Positions 43,501-54,276 of a DNA stretch of 64,000 nt are shown in pieces. Location of the stretch: contig CM065170.1 in the NCBI GenBank assembly GCA_033026295.1, positions 14,704,040-14,768,039 on the forward strand. Direction: 5' to 3'. Position 1 is the first letter of the stretch. Every line of letters starts with the position of its first letter. Source of the stretch: Channa striata (lineage: Eukaryota; Chordata; Actinopteri; Anabantiformes; Channidae). Both the position numbers and the translations under genes were made by a program. The notes beneath the pieces are model-generated. The model saw only the letters and a list, made by a program, of their open reading frames with translations. It had not been told where the DNA came from and did not search any database.

Positions 43501-46500
43501 TTGCTTTGTGACTTTATCATTGGTGATTACATGAAGCTGTTGCCCCCATTTCCATTAATCATAATTTTCAAAGATGACTTTATATTTGGCGGTGTGTGTT
43601 TGAGAGCAGTGTATGGCTTTTTTACACACTTGCGTGACACTAATTGTAATTACGCATCCAGCATCTAATGCCTGCTACATTATAAACCATAGATTAAACA
43701 CAAGCTGACAGTGCTGGAGGGGGACCAGGTCCACTGTGGCCAGCCAGCTACGCTCAGTTGCAGATAGATGCTGATGGCGGTTAAATCAGCTTTGATTGCC
43801 CCAGGGAAACTGGAAGCATGTCCGTGTTCTTCTCTCTTTGTGTGGTATATATTGGTATTTCTAATTTGTGTTTATCAGTGATGAGGATGCAGGGCACTCC
43901 CTCGGTTTTCGTGCCTGCGGAAAGTCCCGTCTACCAGTCTAACAGGAAGTACTTCACCCCTGTTTGCAGTCATCCACGTTCAGACATAAAAGGATTTGTG
44001 TCTTTGCCCCGAGTTTGTTAAGATTTTAAGAAGTTTGTTGAGAGTCACTTGCCCCAAAATGTGTCCATGGATGTTGGCATGTTTATTTTTTGGCCACTGT
44101 GACACCAAACCAGAGATCGTCTATTAGTGACAGATAAGATGACAGTTAGGATAGAAACATACGCTTGTATATATGTCAGTAACATGTAATTATTCTGTAC
44201 TTATGATAAAGTCTTATGTTATGATAGCCCTGTTGTTATGCATGTTTTAGTCATGACACGAGTTTGGATGCAGTCGCTTTAATGTTTACAGTGTAATTAA
44301 GTAAATAATATCTCCATCTGAAATGTAGATTAGTAGAAATGTTAATACTGTTGGTTAAAGTGAAAGTACGATAAGTATCAAAGCTCCAATATGCAACTTA
44401 AGCCGACACTAGCTTGAGCCTCGGAGTCAATGAACTTCAGCCAGCTCAATTTCAATAATTGAGAATGCTGCAAAATGTACCAATGAGTCCGGAGTCTTTG
44501 TGGGTTGGGAGGCTGCTCCTGCTTGAAAACATTCACCTTGTTCTATCTCCTAATATCTTTGGACACGTGAGTGTTTTTTGAGCATGTGCTTTTGTTACAG
44601 TCATCTTGCAGGAACATTCTAACTGTCCCATTCATCCGGCCCCGCGGCCCTTTCAACGCTCCCATGACCGCGCGGTCAATACTGCAGCACCAGCGTTGTC
44701 AGCTGCCTTTGTTAAAGCAAACAATCAGGAAGAGAGTGAGGCTGGCGGCCTGGACGCTGCTAGAAATGACCGTAGCTGGCCTCACTCTGACTTGTTCTCC
44801 CTCTTTCTCTCTTTATAATTCACAAAGTAGAGCAGGTCAGGGGTTGAAGCTGCTGCGGATTCTATCACAGCCACCTGAATTCCATCGGCCCGGTTTTTCC
44901 CCACCTGTAGATGTGCCATTATTTGAGCGGCCCCAGGCTCTCACCCACAACACAAACAAAGTCGATTTGCTCTTTAAAGCAAATAAATAAGAGGGTGGAT
45001 GATGCATTGGTGTTTGCAGACAAGTCATACTGCTGATCATCCAAAACACACAGCTTTTCACTTTAACCATAATGATACATTCCACTTGTTTACTTATGAA
45101 TTATACATGGCCCATACTGCTTCCCTCCGAGTTCTGAGAAAAGCACGGCACAGCAGAACTGCTTCATGCTTGACTGTACACTACATTTTGATGTAAGTGT
45201 GTGTGTGTCTTAAAATTACATGTGTGGGTTTGAAAAAATGTTTCATTTTCGTGCTTCCCTGTCCCTCCCAGGACAGATTCCTATCATACTTACAGCAACA
45301 TAATGATTGAGCATTCAGCGTGGCCTCATTGTAATCTCCCAGAAATATGGCCTTATTTGAACACTGCTGTCACTTATATAACACAACCACTGTCATCCCT
45401 GCTGTGGCAGCTTTTTCTGATAACGTAGAACTTGTTTGTGAGGAGAAAATGTTTTAGTGAGACAGATAAAAAAAAACCTTTCATTAATTAAGGTACAAAT
45501 GTTTGTTTTTACTTCATAATTTTATTGATACGCCTTATTGTTTAATAGGATGGTGGGCTGCACTCCTTTCCTGGTGGTCTCCTATTTCTACCTCTGGTTT
45601 GTTCCTCCTTTCATCAGTGGCAGGTTCATCTGGTACCTAGGCTTCCACTGCCTCTACCAAACCCTCATCACCGTAAGTAAAAAGGCTCTTTCCCGTGTAC
45701 ACTTGAAGTTTAAGAAATCCTAATTGGCTTATAATGCTTCAGAAAACACAGCAGGACTTGACATAAACTGCAGGAGAGACGGCAAGTGTGAAATGGGAGA
45801 TAAAAGCTCAGATTGATGCATCTTGTACTCTGCAGATGACACGTTATGTAAGCTAAATAAATTGATGCAAACATTGCAAATATGAAAACTGAAAGCGGAG
45901 GTGATTGAAGTCATCTCCTCCTAGTGTTTTTCTTACACTTTGATTTTTGAGAAGAGCAGCACATTAGAGCCCACAGCTCTTAGATAGGTTGCCTTTTTCT
46001 ATTACGATCTGGTCTATTCATCTCTGGCTCTCTCTGTTGTGCTCCACTCTGGGGTAACCCTTCCTTCATGTGCTACAGAGCTGTAGACCGCCGTAGCCAC
46101 ACTGCGGCAAACTGTAATGGCATGTCATTCTAACTACTTGATAAGTATACAGTCAGGCCTGCCAGGAACCTCTCGCTGGGTAAATGCTGGTTGCCACTTT
46201 TAGCCTCTCTGCATTGTTTCTGGATGTGTGTTTGGGTCAGATTTGCTGGAGAAGGCCAGCTGTTATCATTCAGAGGGTCACAGTCTGTAAACGGAGGTTA
46301 GAGTGCAGCATGTCATCTGTTTATGCAATCAACTTTTAATGGCTTTCCAATCAAATCAATCACTTCTCACTTCCATTTGCACTGGACACTCATGCAGGGC
46401 CAGTTCTATAAATGTTTGCATCCCTTAAAGGCCCTATAAATGACATGCTGTATGGAAGCAGTAGAAAAAATCCTTTCCCGGCTGTTTATTTTTGTCGTGG

Positions 46501-49500
46501 TTATGCATGCTCATTTAGCCGCATTGCTGACTGAGCCCTTGTGTAAATTACAAAGTGAAGCCCGACCGGTTTGTTCGCCTATTCTCTGGGAGAGGTGGTG
46601 AGGAAGGAGCTGAGGTTTGCCAACATGGAAATTGCACAGATTGCTTTTGAAACGAATGTTCATGCCATATTTCGCGTCGGCACTTTCACAGGGTCATGTG
46701 GGTAAAAGCGTCTAAAGATATCTGGGGCGACCTTGTTTGATTGCCGTGGGTCAAGCATCTGTCTGAGCTTGTACTTGGGTGCAGCAATGCTACAGACCAA
46801 ATGCTGACCCCATCAGCCGAACATGCTCACAGTGACATTGTAAGGATATTTAGCACTTGTGATGTGATAGCAAACTAACAATTGCTAAAACGCACTAAGA
46901 ACAACAAAAAACATTCCGATTTTTCACTCAAAAGCACAAAGATCCTTAAGATTCACTTTGTGGAGACTTGCACACGATTTCATGACAAACCATCCGTTTG
47001 GTAAGAAATTTCAGGCTGGGATGAAGTGATGATTCAACCAAATGGAGGCACTTTTAATTTCCCCTCCTCTTGAGACTGGTGTGATTTGTTTAACAGCTGC
47101 TGTGCCAGGCTTGGATTTAATTTGTGTTTTATCACTGTGTCTCTCCGCTCCCTTGCAGTGCTTCCACGTGCCTTATTCTGCTCTCACCATGTTCCTGAGC
47201 ACAGATCAGAAGGAAAGAGACTCAGCCACTGCCTACCGTAAGTTCTTTTCATTTGCAAAACGCACTTAATAATGCCTGTGATGCTGAATTAATCTTTGCT
47301 CTTTTAAGGTTTTGCACCCGTTCCAATTAGGAATGTGTGATTTACTTTGAAGTATTGGAACTGACAGTTGGATCTTTTCTCATGTGATGCCAGGAATGAC
47401 AATGGAGGTTCTGGGGACACTTGTGGGCGCTGCCATCCAGGGCCAGATTGTGGCCAGCGCTCACACGCTGAAGCACTGCCCAACTCACAACATGACTACT
47501 GGTTACCTTGGCAACAGCAGCGGGGCAGAGATTGTCACGAGCCCGATGCATTCCCAGGACTACCTGTCACAGTCTGTAAGTGTCATGGTGCCAAGGAGCC
47601 CAGGTGTGCTCAAAGTAGGCCATAGGGTTGGTTTGAAAATAACTTGAACTGCCATCGGTGTTCCTGCTTAAATTGGAGCTGCGGCGTGTACTCAAGGTGG
47701 TTTAATTTTACGAAATATCCGAGGTAAAATAAAACAGTCGCTGTTGAATGAAAAGGAGAATTGTTTGAAACGGGGTCAATATTTACAGACCGTCTGCAGG
47801 TTTTGACATCCAAAATGGCTTCACGTTTTAACCCATGACATTAAAAGGAGACGTCACTGTTTGATATCTGAACCCGAGATCCTGAGCCAGCTCCCCTCTC
47901 ATTACCACAAAGGGGGGTTCCGCCCTTACATCAGGCTCCAGACTGTGGCCCTCTCTGCACTGAGGGGTCTGCACAGTCTGCAAGTCATTAGGCCAACAGA
48001 TATCCCACCCAGAACATTCAGTGTGTTGGAAACGTTATACTTTTACTTCAAGGTGGCTGCCACTGAGCTCAAGAAGACGTACATAATAGGACACATTTAT
48101 GTCCACATTTCAGTTTGCAAAGATACGTGTTAGTCGCACCGCAGCTATTTGGGTTTCAAATGTGTTCCTTAGATTTTGGGTGAACTCTATCGGGGCAACC
48201 CACTCACCACGCCAAACCCTCTGCAGCCACGCTGAATTCCTCCGTGGTCACTGGTGAGGGTGGCACACTGTCTAAGCAAATTCAGTCTGCCCTCGGAAAC
48301 AGGGAGTGTTTGATGTGCATAAATAATAATGAACTGCTGCGTTGAGCCGCATGGAAAAATAGCAAACAAACAAGAGGTTGTTTAGGGCAGAGCAGTTCCT
48401 GTTGGGGTGCAGCATTAAATTAAGGCTGTATTCTGGGAAACAGATGCACTTGAGGTTTCCTTCTGTTTGTGCTTGTAGTTGTACAGTAAATGTGCACAGC
48501 AAAGTTTGCAGTGTAAATTGATATAAATAACCACACCGTAGGTCTCTGGCAATAATTCACACTCAGATGAGACTTAATGTAAGCGAGAAACTGAAAAGAA
48601 CAATTTGTTTCCAGAATGGATATATAGCATGTTGAAATGAAGCCCCTAAATTTTTTAGGCATTTGAGAACATTATGAATTAAAGATGGGAGAAAGGCTCA
48701 GAATAGACATACAGAGACATAGTTTGTCTTCTCTCTCTGCAGAAGGACGTGTACATGATGGCTGCTGGTGTTATTGGAGGAGTGTACCTCATCTGCACAC
48801 TGGTCATGTTCCTGGGAGTCAAAGAGAAAGATGGTGAGATAGTGTGTGTGTGTGTGTGTGTGTGTAAACTTAAGCACTGATGTAAAATTCATCTTTTACA
48901 ACTTTGATAACTTTCTAATTATTCAGCTCTCATATTAAGCGTAAAGGCAAAATTGTCATTTGCATAATTTGCATTTCTCAAAAACAGCAAGAGTTTCATT
49001 ACACTACCTTTTGGGAATCTGCCATTCTCTGGTCTATATTACACTATAAATGACAACTCCCAGTGGGACAAACAGCTTCCACTGCAATGCAGGGGCAGTT
49101 CCAAGATTGCCAGTGTGCAAATCCATCAACTTTCTCTTACTGCATGTTATTTGATACGCTGCATACTGATATTGTTACTCCACGTGTATCCGTTTCAGAT
49201 CCGTATACCCCAAGGACTGAGAAGCAGATCCCGTTCTACAGGGGCTTCATCCTGGTTATGAGACACGGGCCATACCTCACTCTAACGGCTGCATTCCTCT
49301 TTATCACTGTCGCAATTCAGGTAAATGCAAATTTATTCCAGCAGCACTTCTCAGACACGACACGCAATGTTACAGTAAATGGAGCCAGTCCCGGATCCCG
49401 ACGGTGTGGGAGAATTGCTGCCGCTCAATGTTGATTTGATCAATGTAGAAGAGCACTTACTGAAAGTTCATGGTTTAAAGTATGTTTTAAGTCTCAGGAC

Positions 49501-52500
49501 TCTTGAGAGTGATACCAGCACAGCATATCCTGGCCGTTCGTCACTTATAGGCGGACGCTACAACTTTGACACCTCCAGTTTAGGCTGTTTAAATTATTGC
49601 ACACTTTCCAGGTTTTGCACCAGATCTGCTTCTGTATATTTTCACTCGTCTCATTTCGGAGGAAGTGTCAGTTGTCATCCATGTAAACCCCGGAGTGGGA
49701 ATAAATTACTGCAAAACACCGTCAGCAGCTTCTCCAGTCACTTCATTTGGCACTCGGCTCAACAAGCTGAGTGCCCAGCGACAGTGCTGAGCAGACAAGA
49801 ATGAAAATCTGAATGTTTGATCTTTGATTTCTGCAGCTGGTACAGAGCAACTTTGTCCTCTTCTGCACTTACGCTGCCGACCTGAGGAATCACTTCCAAA
49901 ACATTGTGCTGACCATCCTGGTGAGTACGGCTGTTAGCACTGATTCACCTCACAGCACAGCACCTGAATATATGGCTCTTTCTGTACAAAGATTAACCAC
50001 CATGATTAAATATGAAATTCATAATGAATATTGCACAAAATGTTGGTTATATTTGAGTCACTTAATAGACATTTTTAAAGCACTTTAGCAGCTGTTGTTG
50101 ATGTGTACATATTTCAATTTAGTAAAAACTGTCTTTGCTCACACATGCATATATACAGTATCTCTAACTATCTATCTATCTAAAGATTGTTTTCATCTGA
50201 GATCTCACAATATGTACGTGTTAATGTGCACGTTTATCCAGGTTTCTGCAGTGATCAGCATCCCACTGTGGCAGTGGTTTCTGGAGAGGTTTGGGAAGAA
50301 GACGGCAGCTTTCTGTGGCATCACGGTCAGTGAACTGGCTTTTATTTTGGGTTTGCCAGTGTAGCCTGTAGAACATTTTCCTTTAGTGTTTATGCCATCT
50401 TGTGGATGAGCCTGGAAGTGTGGCAATCACAGAATCGAAGTTAGATTCATCTGTTGTTAAAGACTCTTACGTTATGCTGTCTGCAAAACTTTTTAGTGTT
50501 AAACAATAAGAAACAACTGGATTTAACTAAAAACCTTCCCTAACTTGCTCTGTCTGTATATTTAGTGGATCATGCCCTTCACCGTGATGCTGGTGTTCAT
50601 CCCTAATGTGGTGGTGGCCTACATTGTGGCTGTTTCCTCTGGACTCAGCGTGGCTGCTTCACTCCTGTTGCCTTGGTAAGACTTCGGTGCACATTAAAAG
50701 ATGTTGCACTCATCAACACTTAAATCCAGAACAAATCATTTATGAATATGGTCTAACTATTTGAGCTAAACTGGCTACCACTGACACAGTCTTGTGTCCT
50801 GAGTGCTCCAGTTTTCAGTTGTTGGTCAACCTTATAATGGAGTTTAAGTTCAGAGTAAGAATTAATTTCAGCATAATTAAAAGAAATAAAACACATTACA
50901 GTTCAGCTTACATCCTTAAAGTGTAAATATATATTCCTAAATCCACTAAATCCACTTATATTGTGCATATTATTGTAGTCCTGATGTGTATTTGTCAGTC
51001 TTGTGGCTCTTCTGCTCATGATAATTTCCTTCAGTGCCACAACATGCTGTTGGTTGCGATTTGTTTTCCCAGTGGCCACTGTCCACTCACCAAGGTCATG
51101 TCACAGTGATGGAAGTGGTGTAATTGTGAAGAATTAGAGTTTAACACTACTATTAATTTTCTATACATCATAGAGTTAATTTGACGTCAGATGTGAGACA
51201 GCCTTCTTCTCTACATCTGTTTCCCAGGTGTAATGGCTGACTCTGCTCTTCAGTCATCTCATCCCCATCCTCAAACCCCAAATTACAGAGGCCACCCATG
51301 GGGGCATGTTTATTTTAGAATGGGCAGATTGTTTATTTTGTCTGTGTGATCATGTTATTAGCTCTGTAATTTTAAACCACAGGTTTATCAGAGTACTGTA
51401 CGTAGGCCTCACATCGTCAGCTGCTTGCAGTTCCACTGGTTGTGTAAGATGATTAGGGAGGTCCTGGCCACACATCAGCTTAACATTTTACCACATCTTA
51501 GAGTGATGCTAAGCATTTAAGATGAATGACATAAAATCCCCCCCCCCGAAAAACCAAACAAAATATAGCCCTGATTTATTTAACTCTGCTTGTGTGTGTG
51601 TTGTCCAGGTCTATGCTGCCAGATGTAGTGGATGACTTCAGACTGTCCAACCCCTATTCTAAAGGCCATGAAGCTATCTTCTACTCATTCTATGTGTTTT
51701 TCACCAAGTTTGCTGCAGGCATTTCCCTGGGAGTGTCCACCCTCTGCCTGGAGTAAGTCTGCTTTAGTGTCACCCATGCATGTTCTGTATCTGCTCTTAG
51801 TGTGTCATGAAACCTTGCAAAAATGCATTAACTGAAGACCTGATGTATAATTTAACGTGCGAAAGGTGTCGAGTTTGCTCATCTAAAATGTTGCAGCATC
51901 AGGCTCGATCGATTTCTTGTAATCAATGGTTCTCTGTGTGTGTGTGTGTGTTTAGGTTTGCTGGGTATGACACCGGCGCCTGCAAGCAGCCTGCTCCTGT
52001 AGTGTACACCCTGAAACTGCTGATCGGTGCTGCCCCAGTGGCCTTCATTGTTACAGGGTTAATGATCCTCCTCCTCTACCCCATCAGTGAAGATGTACGG
52101 CTTAGAAATAAAGTCTGCCTGGAGGAGCTACGGTGAGAAATAATCAGAGATTTACACCTGATAACCCCCCCTCCCCCTTTCAACCATTAAAGGAGCACTC
52201 TGCTAAGTCAATGCAGCCCAACCTAATGGAAGCACAAAAGTAAATTGCTCAAGTTCCCCTTTAATCCATAATACTTTTTCTGGGTTGTTAGCTCCTTCGG
52301 GCTGTTATGTATATGTTACACAATAGAGATCACACTTAAACCTGCCTTGTAAGTTCGATGTCATTAAATACAAACCCAGAGTCACCATCATTTCCAATTT
52401 AAGACGTTACAGTTATGTAACAGGAAAGTTGTCATTATTTCCCTCCCTGTTAAATATCTGAACCGTAGAACAAACTGTTCATACCAGCACAGCCAGCCAT

Positions 52501-53098
52501 TCTGAAAATTATGTTGTAAATATTTTATGTAAAATTAATTGGTCGGACAGTGTATTTAGATGAGAGCAAGTACAACTAGTAATACTTAGGACCATTAAAT
52601 AATTTGCATTCAAAATTTGACATACAAGCGTATTATCAGCAAAATGCAAACAAAGCACCAAATTAAAATGTGCCGCGGGCAAAATATCCCAATATAACGC
52701 ATTACCATGTAAGATGTACCAGTAGTGTTCTATGTGGTCACATTATTTGCGACCTTATCACACAATGGTGTAGTTTTATCCATAGCAACTGATCATTTAT
52801 TAAAATTTTGTTTTACTGGTATAAGAGTAAATAATTGTATCTCTCAGAAATTTTTGCATAAATTGCAGTAAGAGTCTTTTTGCTTCAGTAATGTAGTGAG
52901 GTTCTATTAGAGAAGTATAAAATGGCAGGAAATAGACAGATACCTTAGAATTGAATGCAAGCTTTTACAAGTGCTTCACTAAATGTACTCAGTTACTTTC
53001 CATCAGTTATTAATGTAATGCATTACTGATCTACCAATGTCTCCCACAGGAAGCAAAGCATCAGCTCCAGAACGGTGGAAGATTTGAGCAACGTGTGA
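37508..53098 (+). CDS. mfsd2b: MFSD2B, sphingosine-1-phosphate transporter of the major facilitator superfamily (complete)
   Basis: Twelve-helix plasma-membrane carrier; the mammalian protein exports sphingosine-1-phosphate from erythrocytes and platelets. Fourteen coding exons join in frame to 527 residues (human 504). Hallmarks: GGAPKEVAASATAFFLQIYL in helix 1; TDPIVGF with the family's cation-site aspartate (about D92); CTPF then YLWFVPP; VPYSALTMFLSTDQKERDSA; TAYRMTMEVLGTLVGAA; RFGKKTAAF; LLLPWSMLPDVVDDF. Two N-glycosylation sequons (N213, N221) lie in the loop after helix 6. The choice of MFSD2B over MFSD2A rests on gene neighbourhood plus the CKQ and MLPDVVDDF-type matches. Stop TGA is at 53,096-53,098. 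Confidence 0.96.
37595..42156. other. MFSD2B intron after coding exon 1 (4.6 kb)
   Basis: The gene's largest intron, and so a natural place for blood-cell enhancers. It has several WGATAR-like sites (for example CTTATCT at 40,152, GATAAG at 40,308, AGATAA near 38,107). A relatively GC-rich, repeat-poor stretch lies at 40,500-41,110 (followed by a poly-G run). No exon was seen; ORFs lack homology. Confidence 0.55.
42157..42282 (+). CDS. mfsd2b: MFSD2B coding exon 2 (helix 1)
   Basis: Encodes TDLSQKLSLCSKLCFAIGGA then PKEVAASATAFFLQIYLLDV. Strong family match. Acceptor TTTCACAG; donor CAG then GTAAAG. Confidence 0.97.
42382..42506 (+). CDS. mfsd2b: MFSD2B coding exon 3 (helix 2)
   Basis: Encodes INAFQASMVLFIGKAWGAVT and DPIVGFLITKSRWTKIGRLM, with the conserved DP at the cation site. 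Acceptor TATCTGCAG; donor CCTG then GTAAGC. Confidence 0.97.
42507..45548. other. MFSD2B intron after coding exon 3 (3.0 kb)
   Basis: Contains a GC-rich, repeat-poor stretch at about 44,570-44,990 that is open on the plus strand for 139 codons but resembles no known protein. The rest is AT-rich. Confidence 0.55.
45549..45672 (+). CDS. mfsd2b: MFSD2B coding exon 4 (helices 3-4)
   Basis: Encodes MVGCTPFLVVSYFYLWFVPP and then FISGRFIWYLGFHCLYQTLI. Acceptor GTTTAATAG; donor ACC then GTAAGT, phase 0. Confidence 0.96.
45673..47158. other. MFSD2B intron after coding exon 4
   Basis: No transposon recognised. A CAGCTG next to TTATCA (46,258-46,269) is an E-box/GATA pair of the kind found in erythroid regulatory DNA, but such short motifs occur by chance. 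Confidence 0.5.
47159..47237 (+). CDS. mfsd2b: MFSD2B coding exon 5
   Basis: Encodes CFHVPYSALTMFLSTDQKER and DSATAY, the conserved helix 4-5 loop. Acceptor CCCTTGCAG; donor TACC then GTAAGT. Confidence 0.97.
47394..47575 (+). CDS. mfsd2b: MFSD2B coding exon 6 (helix 5 and extracellular loop)
   Basis: Encodes MTMEVLGTLVGAAIQGQIVA and a loop with sequons NMT and NSS around residues 213-223, ending SQDYLSQS. The loop is the most divergent part of the protein. Acceptor GATGCCAG; donor TCT then GTAAGT. Confidence 0.94.
47576..48742. other. MFSD2B intron after coding exon 6
   Basis: A repeat-free stretch around 47,860-48,130 is open on the plus strand for 90 codons without homology. Nothing else recognised. 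Confidence 0.55.
48743..48833 (+). CDS. mfsd2b: MFSD2B coding exon 7 (helix 6)
   Basis: Encodes KDVYMMAAGVIGGVYLICTL and VMFLGVKEKD. Acceptor TCTCTGCAG; donor GATG then GTGAGA, next to a (GT)n repeat. Confidence 0.94.
48843..48864. repeat. (GT)n microsatellite at an MFSD2B donor
   Basis: About 11 GT units starting roughly 9 bases after the donor of MFSD2B coding exon 7. Confidence 0.95.
49199..49320 (+). CDS. mfsd2b: MFSD2B coding exon 8 (helix 7)
   Basis: Encodes PYTPRTEKQIPFYRGFILVM and then RHGPYLTLTAAFLFITVAIQ. Acceptor CCGTTTCAG; donor CAG then GTAAAT, phase 0. Confidence 0.95.
49321..49836. other. MFSD2B intron after coding exon 8
   Basis: Open frames cross the intron (49,379-49,804) but splice sites and the conserved protein exclude them. 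No repeat seen. Confidence 0.55.
49837..49920 (+). CDS. mfsd2b: MFSD2B coding exon 9
   Basis: Encodes LVQSNFVLFCTYAADLRNHF and QNIVLTIL. Acceptor TTTCTGCAG; donor CTG then GTGAGT, phase 0. Confidence 0.96.
50242..50325 (+). CDS. mfsd2b: MFSD2B coding exon 10 (helix 8)
   Basis: Encodes VSAVISIPLWQWFLERFGKK and TAAFCGIT; the WxWxLxRFGKK motif is family-specific. Acceptor TTATCCAG; donor ACG then GTCAGT, phase 0. Confidence 0.97.
50566..50675 (+). CDS. mfsd2b: MFSD2B coding exon 11 (helix 9)
   Basis: Encodes WIMPFTVMLVFIPNVVVAYI and VAVSSGLSVAASLLLPW. Acceptor GTATATTTAG; donor CTTG then GTAAGA. Confidence 0.96.
50676..51608. other. MFSD2B intron after coding exon 11
   Basis: AT-rich, with a poly-C run at 51,539-51,547. 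No coding or mobile element recognised. Confidence 0.6.
51609..51752 (+). CDS. mfsd2b: MFSD2B coding exon 12 (helices 10-11)
   Basis: Encodes SMLPDVVDDFRLSNPYSKGH, then EAIFYSFYVFFTKFAAGISL. Acceptor TTGTCCAG; donor GGA then GTAAGT. Confidence 0.97.
51956..52132 (+). CDS. mfsd2b: MFSD2B coding exon 13 (helix 12)
   Basis: Encodes FAGYDTGACKQPAPVVYTLK, then IGAAPVAFIVTGLMILLLYP. CKQ and the last helix match human MFSD2B. Acceptor GTGTTTAG after a (GT)n run; donor CTACG then GTGAGA. Confidence 0.96.
52133..53049. other. MFSD2B last intron
   Basis: AT-rich with no recognisable element. Confidence 0.6.
53050..53098 (+). CDS. mfsd2b: MFSD2B coding exon 14 (C-terminal tail, stop)
   Basis: Encodes KQSISSRTVEDLSNV and TGA, a short cytosolic tail. 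Acceptor TCCCACAG. Confidence 0.9.
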
Positions 53099-53356
53099 CG
53101 TGGATAATGAATGGAGTGAAATTCCAAAAGCCACGTATTCCAGTGTCGCTGGAAGTTTGTTAATTAGTGTATATTACACTGAGAACTAGTTAAAATTGTT
53201 TAATGTAAACATTTTTGTTTTATGTTCACATGTACTCTATAGTCATCTTGAATATATATATAATTTATATAAATGAATGTATATTAATTGCTGTGTCTAG
53301 CTCTGCTACACTTATTTATTTATGATATGTGATTATAAAAGGGTTGATATGAAATG

Positions 53357-53362
53357 AATAAA
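53357..53362 (+). promoter_or_regulatory. MFSD2B poly(A) signal candidate
   Basis: AATAAA about 260 bases after the MFSD2B stop, followed by GT-rich TGGTAGATGTGTGATGTG. This implies a short 3' UTR. Confidence 0.7.
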
Positions 53363-53400
53363 CACTGCAGAGGTTATTTGGTAGATGTGTGATGTGCTTA

Positions 53401-53406
53401 TTTATT
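53401..53406 (-). promoter_or_regulatory. WDCP poly(A) signal candidate
   Basis: TTTATT on the plus strand is AATAAA on the minus strand, about 680 bases after the WDCP stop. It lies only 39 bases from the opposing MFSD2B signal, so the two transcripts would meet or overlap here. Confidence 0.55.
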
Positions 53407-53550
53407 GATGATGTGGAAAAAAAGTGCAAAATACATACAAAGGAGTGGAATTTTTTTAATACTCTATTCTTTTTACATTTTTCTGCATATTATTTAGTCT
53501 TTCATGACAACATTGGAGAGCGGTTCAAGTAACTTTTCGATTGCGTATTT

Positions 53551-53564
53551 CCCTCTAGTGGCCA
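53551..53564 (-). promoter_or_regulatory. CTCF-like motif between convergent genes
   Basis: Minus-strand TGGCCACTAGAGGG fits the CTCF core (CCACTAGAGGG). It lies in the predicted WDCP 3' UTR, about 150 bases from the opposing poly(A) signals. Confidence 0.5.
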
Positions 53565-54082
53565 GTTGAGGTACTGAACTTAGTAACAGTAAAAAGTTGG
53601 ATAAAATAAAAGATTCAACAAACATGTTTTTAATGAGAGATGATTGATAAAAAAAAACTTCCTGAAGTTATTTTACTATATCCAAAAATAAATACAAAAC
53701 AAAGCATTTACCTCATACTTTAGCCTAGTTTGTGTCAGTATATAGATAAAGAGAAATATGTATAAATATACAAAGGTGTTCATGGAGTGCAACTTCGGGA
53801 TAGTTGGTGTCCAGCTTGAGGGATTAGATTTACACCAACTGCAATGCATTTTTTCACAAACAAATTTTAAAAAAAGGAGAAAAACATGGCTTGTTGTTCA
53901 AATTAACTTTCAAGAAAACTTCTCACTTCATAGCGGCCTTTTGTAAACATGTAAATTTAAACTGGCAGCCCTTTTCAAATGACTGAGTTAGGGCTTGCAT
54001 GTACTTGTACCCAGCCAATGATATTTCAATAGTGGGAAGATGCCTGCATCAGTCCATCAATTGAGGTATGTGTTAAGAGGCA

Positions 54083-54276
54083 CTATGTTGAAGCCTCTGT
54101 TGCTGTGTTGGAGTTTTGGCTGGGGGCTGGACTCGATGGACAAGAGCTCTCTGGACTGCCAGGAGTCCGTAGGGTAGTTTTCCGCTTCCCATTCCTCACT
54201 GTGAACTCCTCTTTGGGCTTGAATGTCAGAGGCACGAAACCATCTGCATCTGCCACAAGTACAATCCACAGTGGAC
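54083..54276 (-). CDS. wdcp: WDCP coding exon 3 (stop)
   Basis: Encodes PLWIVLVADADGFVPLTFKP then EEFTVRNGKRKTTLRTPG and a Ser/Pro tail ending EAST and TAG. WIxLxADxxGFxPLTF matches human WDCP. Acceptor TTTTTCCAG. Confidence 0.94.

Noticed and set aside
44571..44990. 139-codon ORF in MFSD2B intron 3 as a gene
   Set aside because: No protein homology; better explained by locally high GC content.
49063..49434. 123-codon ORF extending MFSD2B coding exon 8 in both directions
   Set aside because: Only 49,199-49,320 is conserved and bounded by TTTCAG and GTAAAT; the rest is intron.
49379..49804. 141-codon ORF spanning MFSD2B intron 8
   Set aside because: It lies between two conserved exons with good splice sites and does not match the family.
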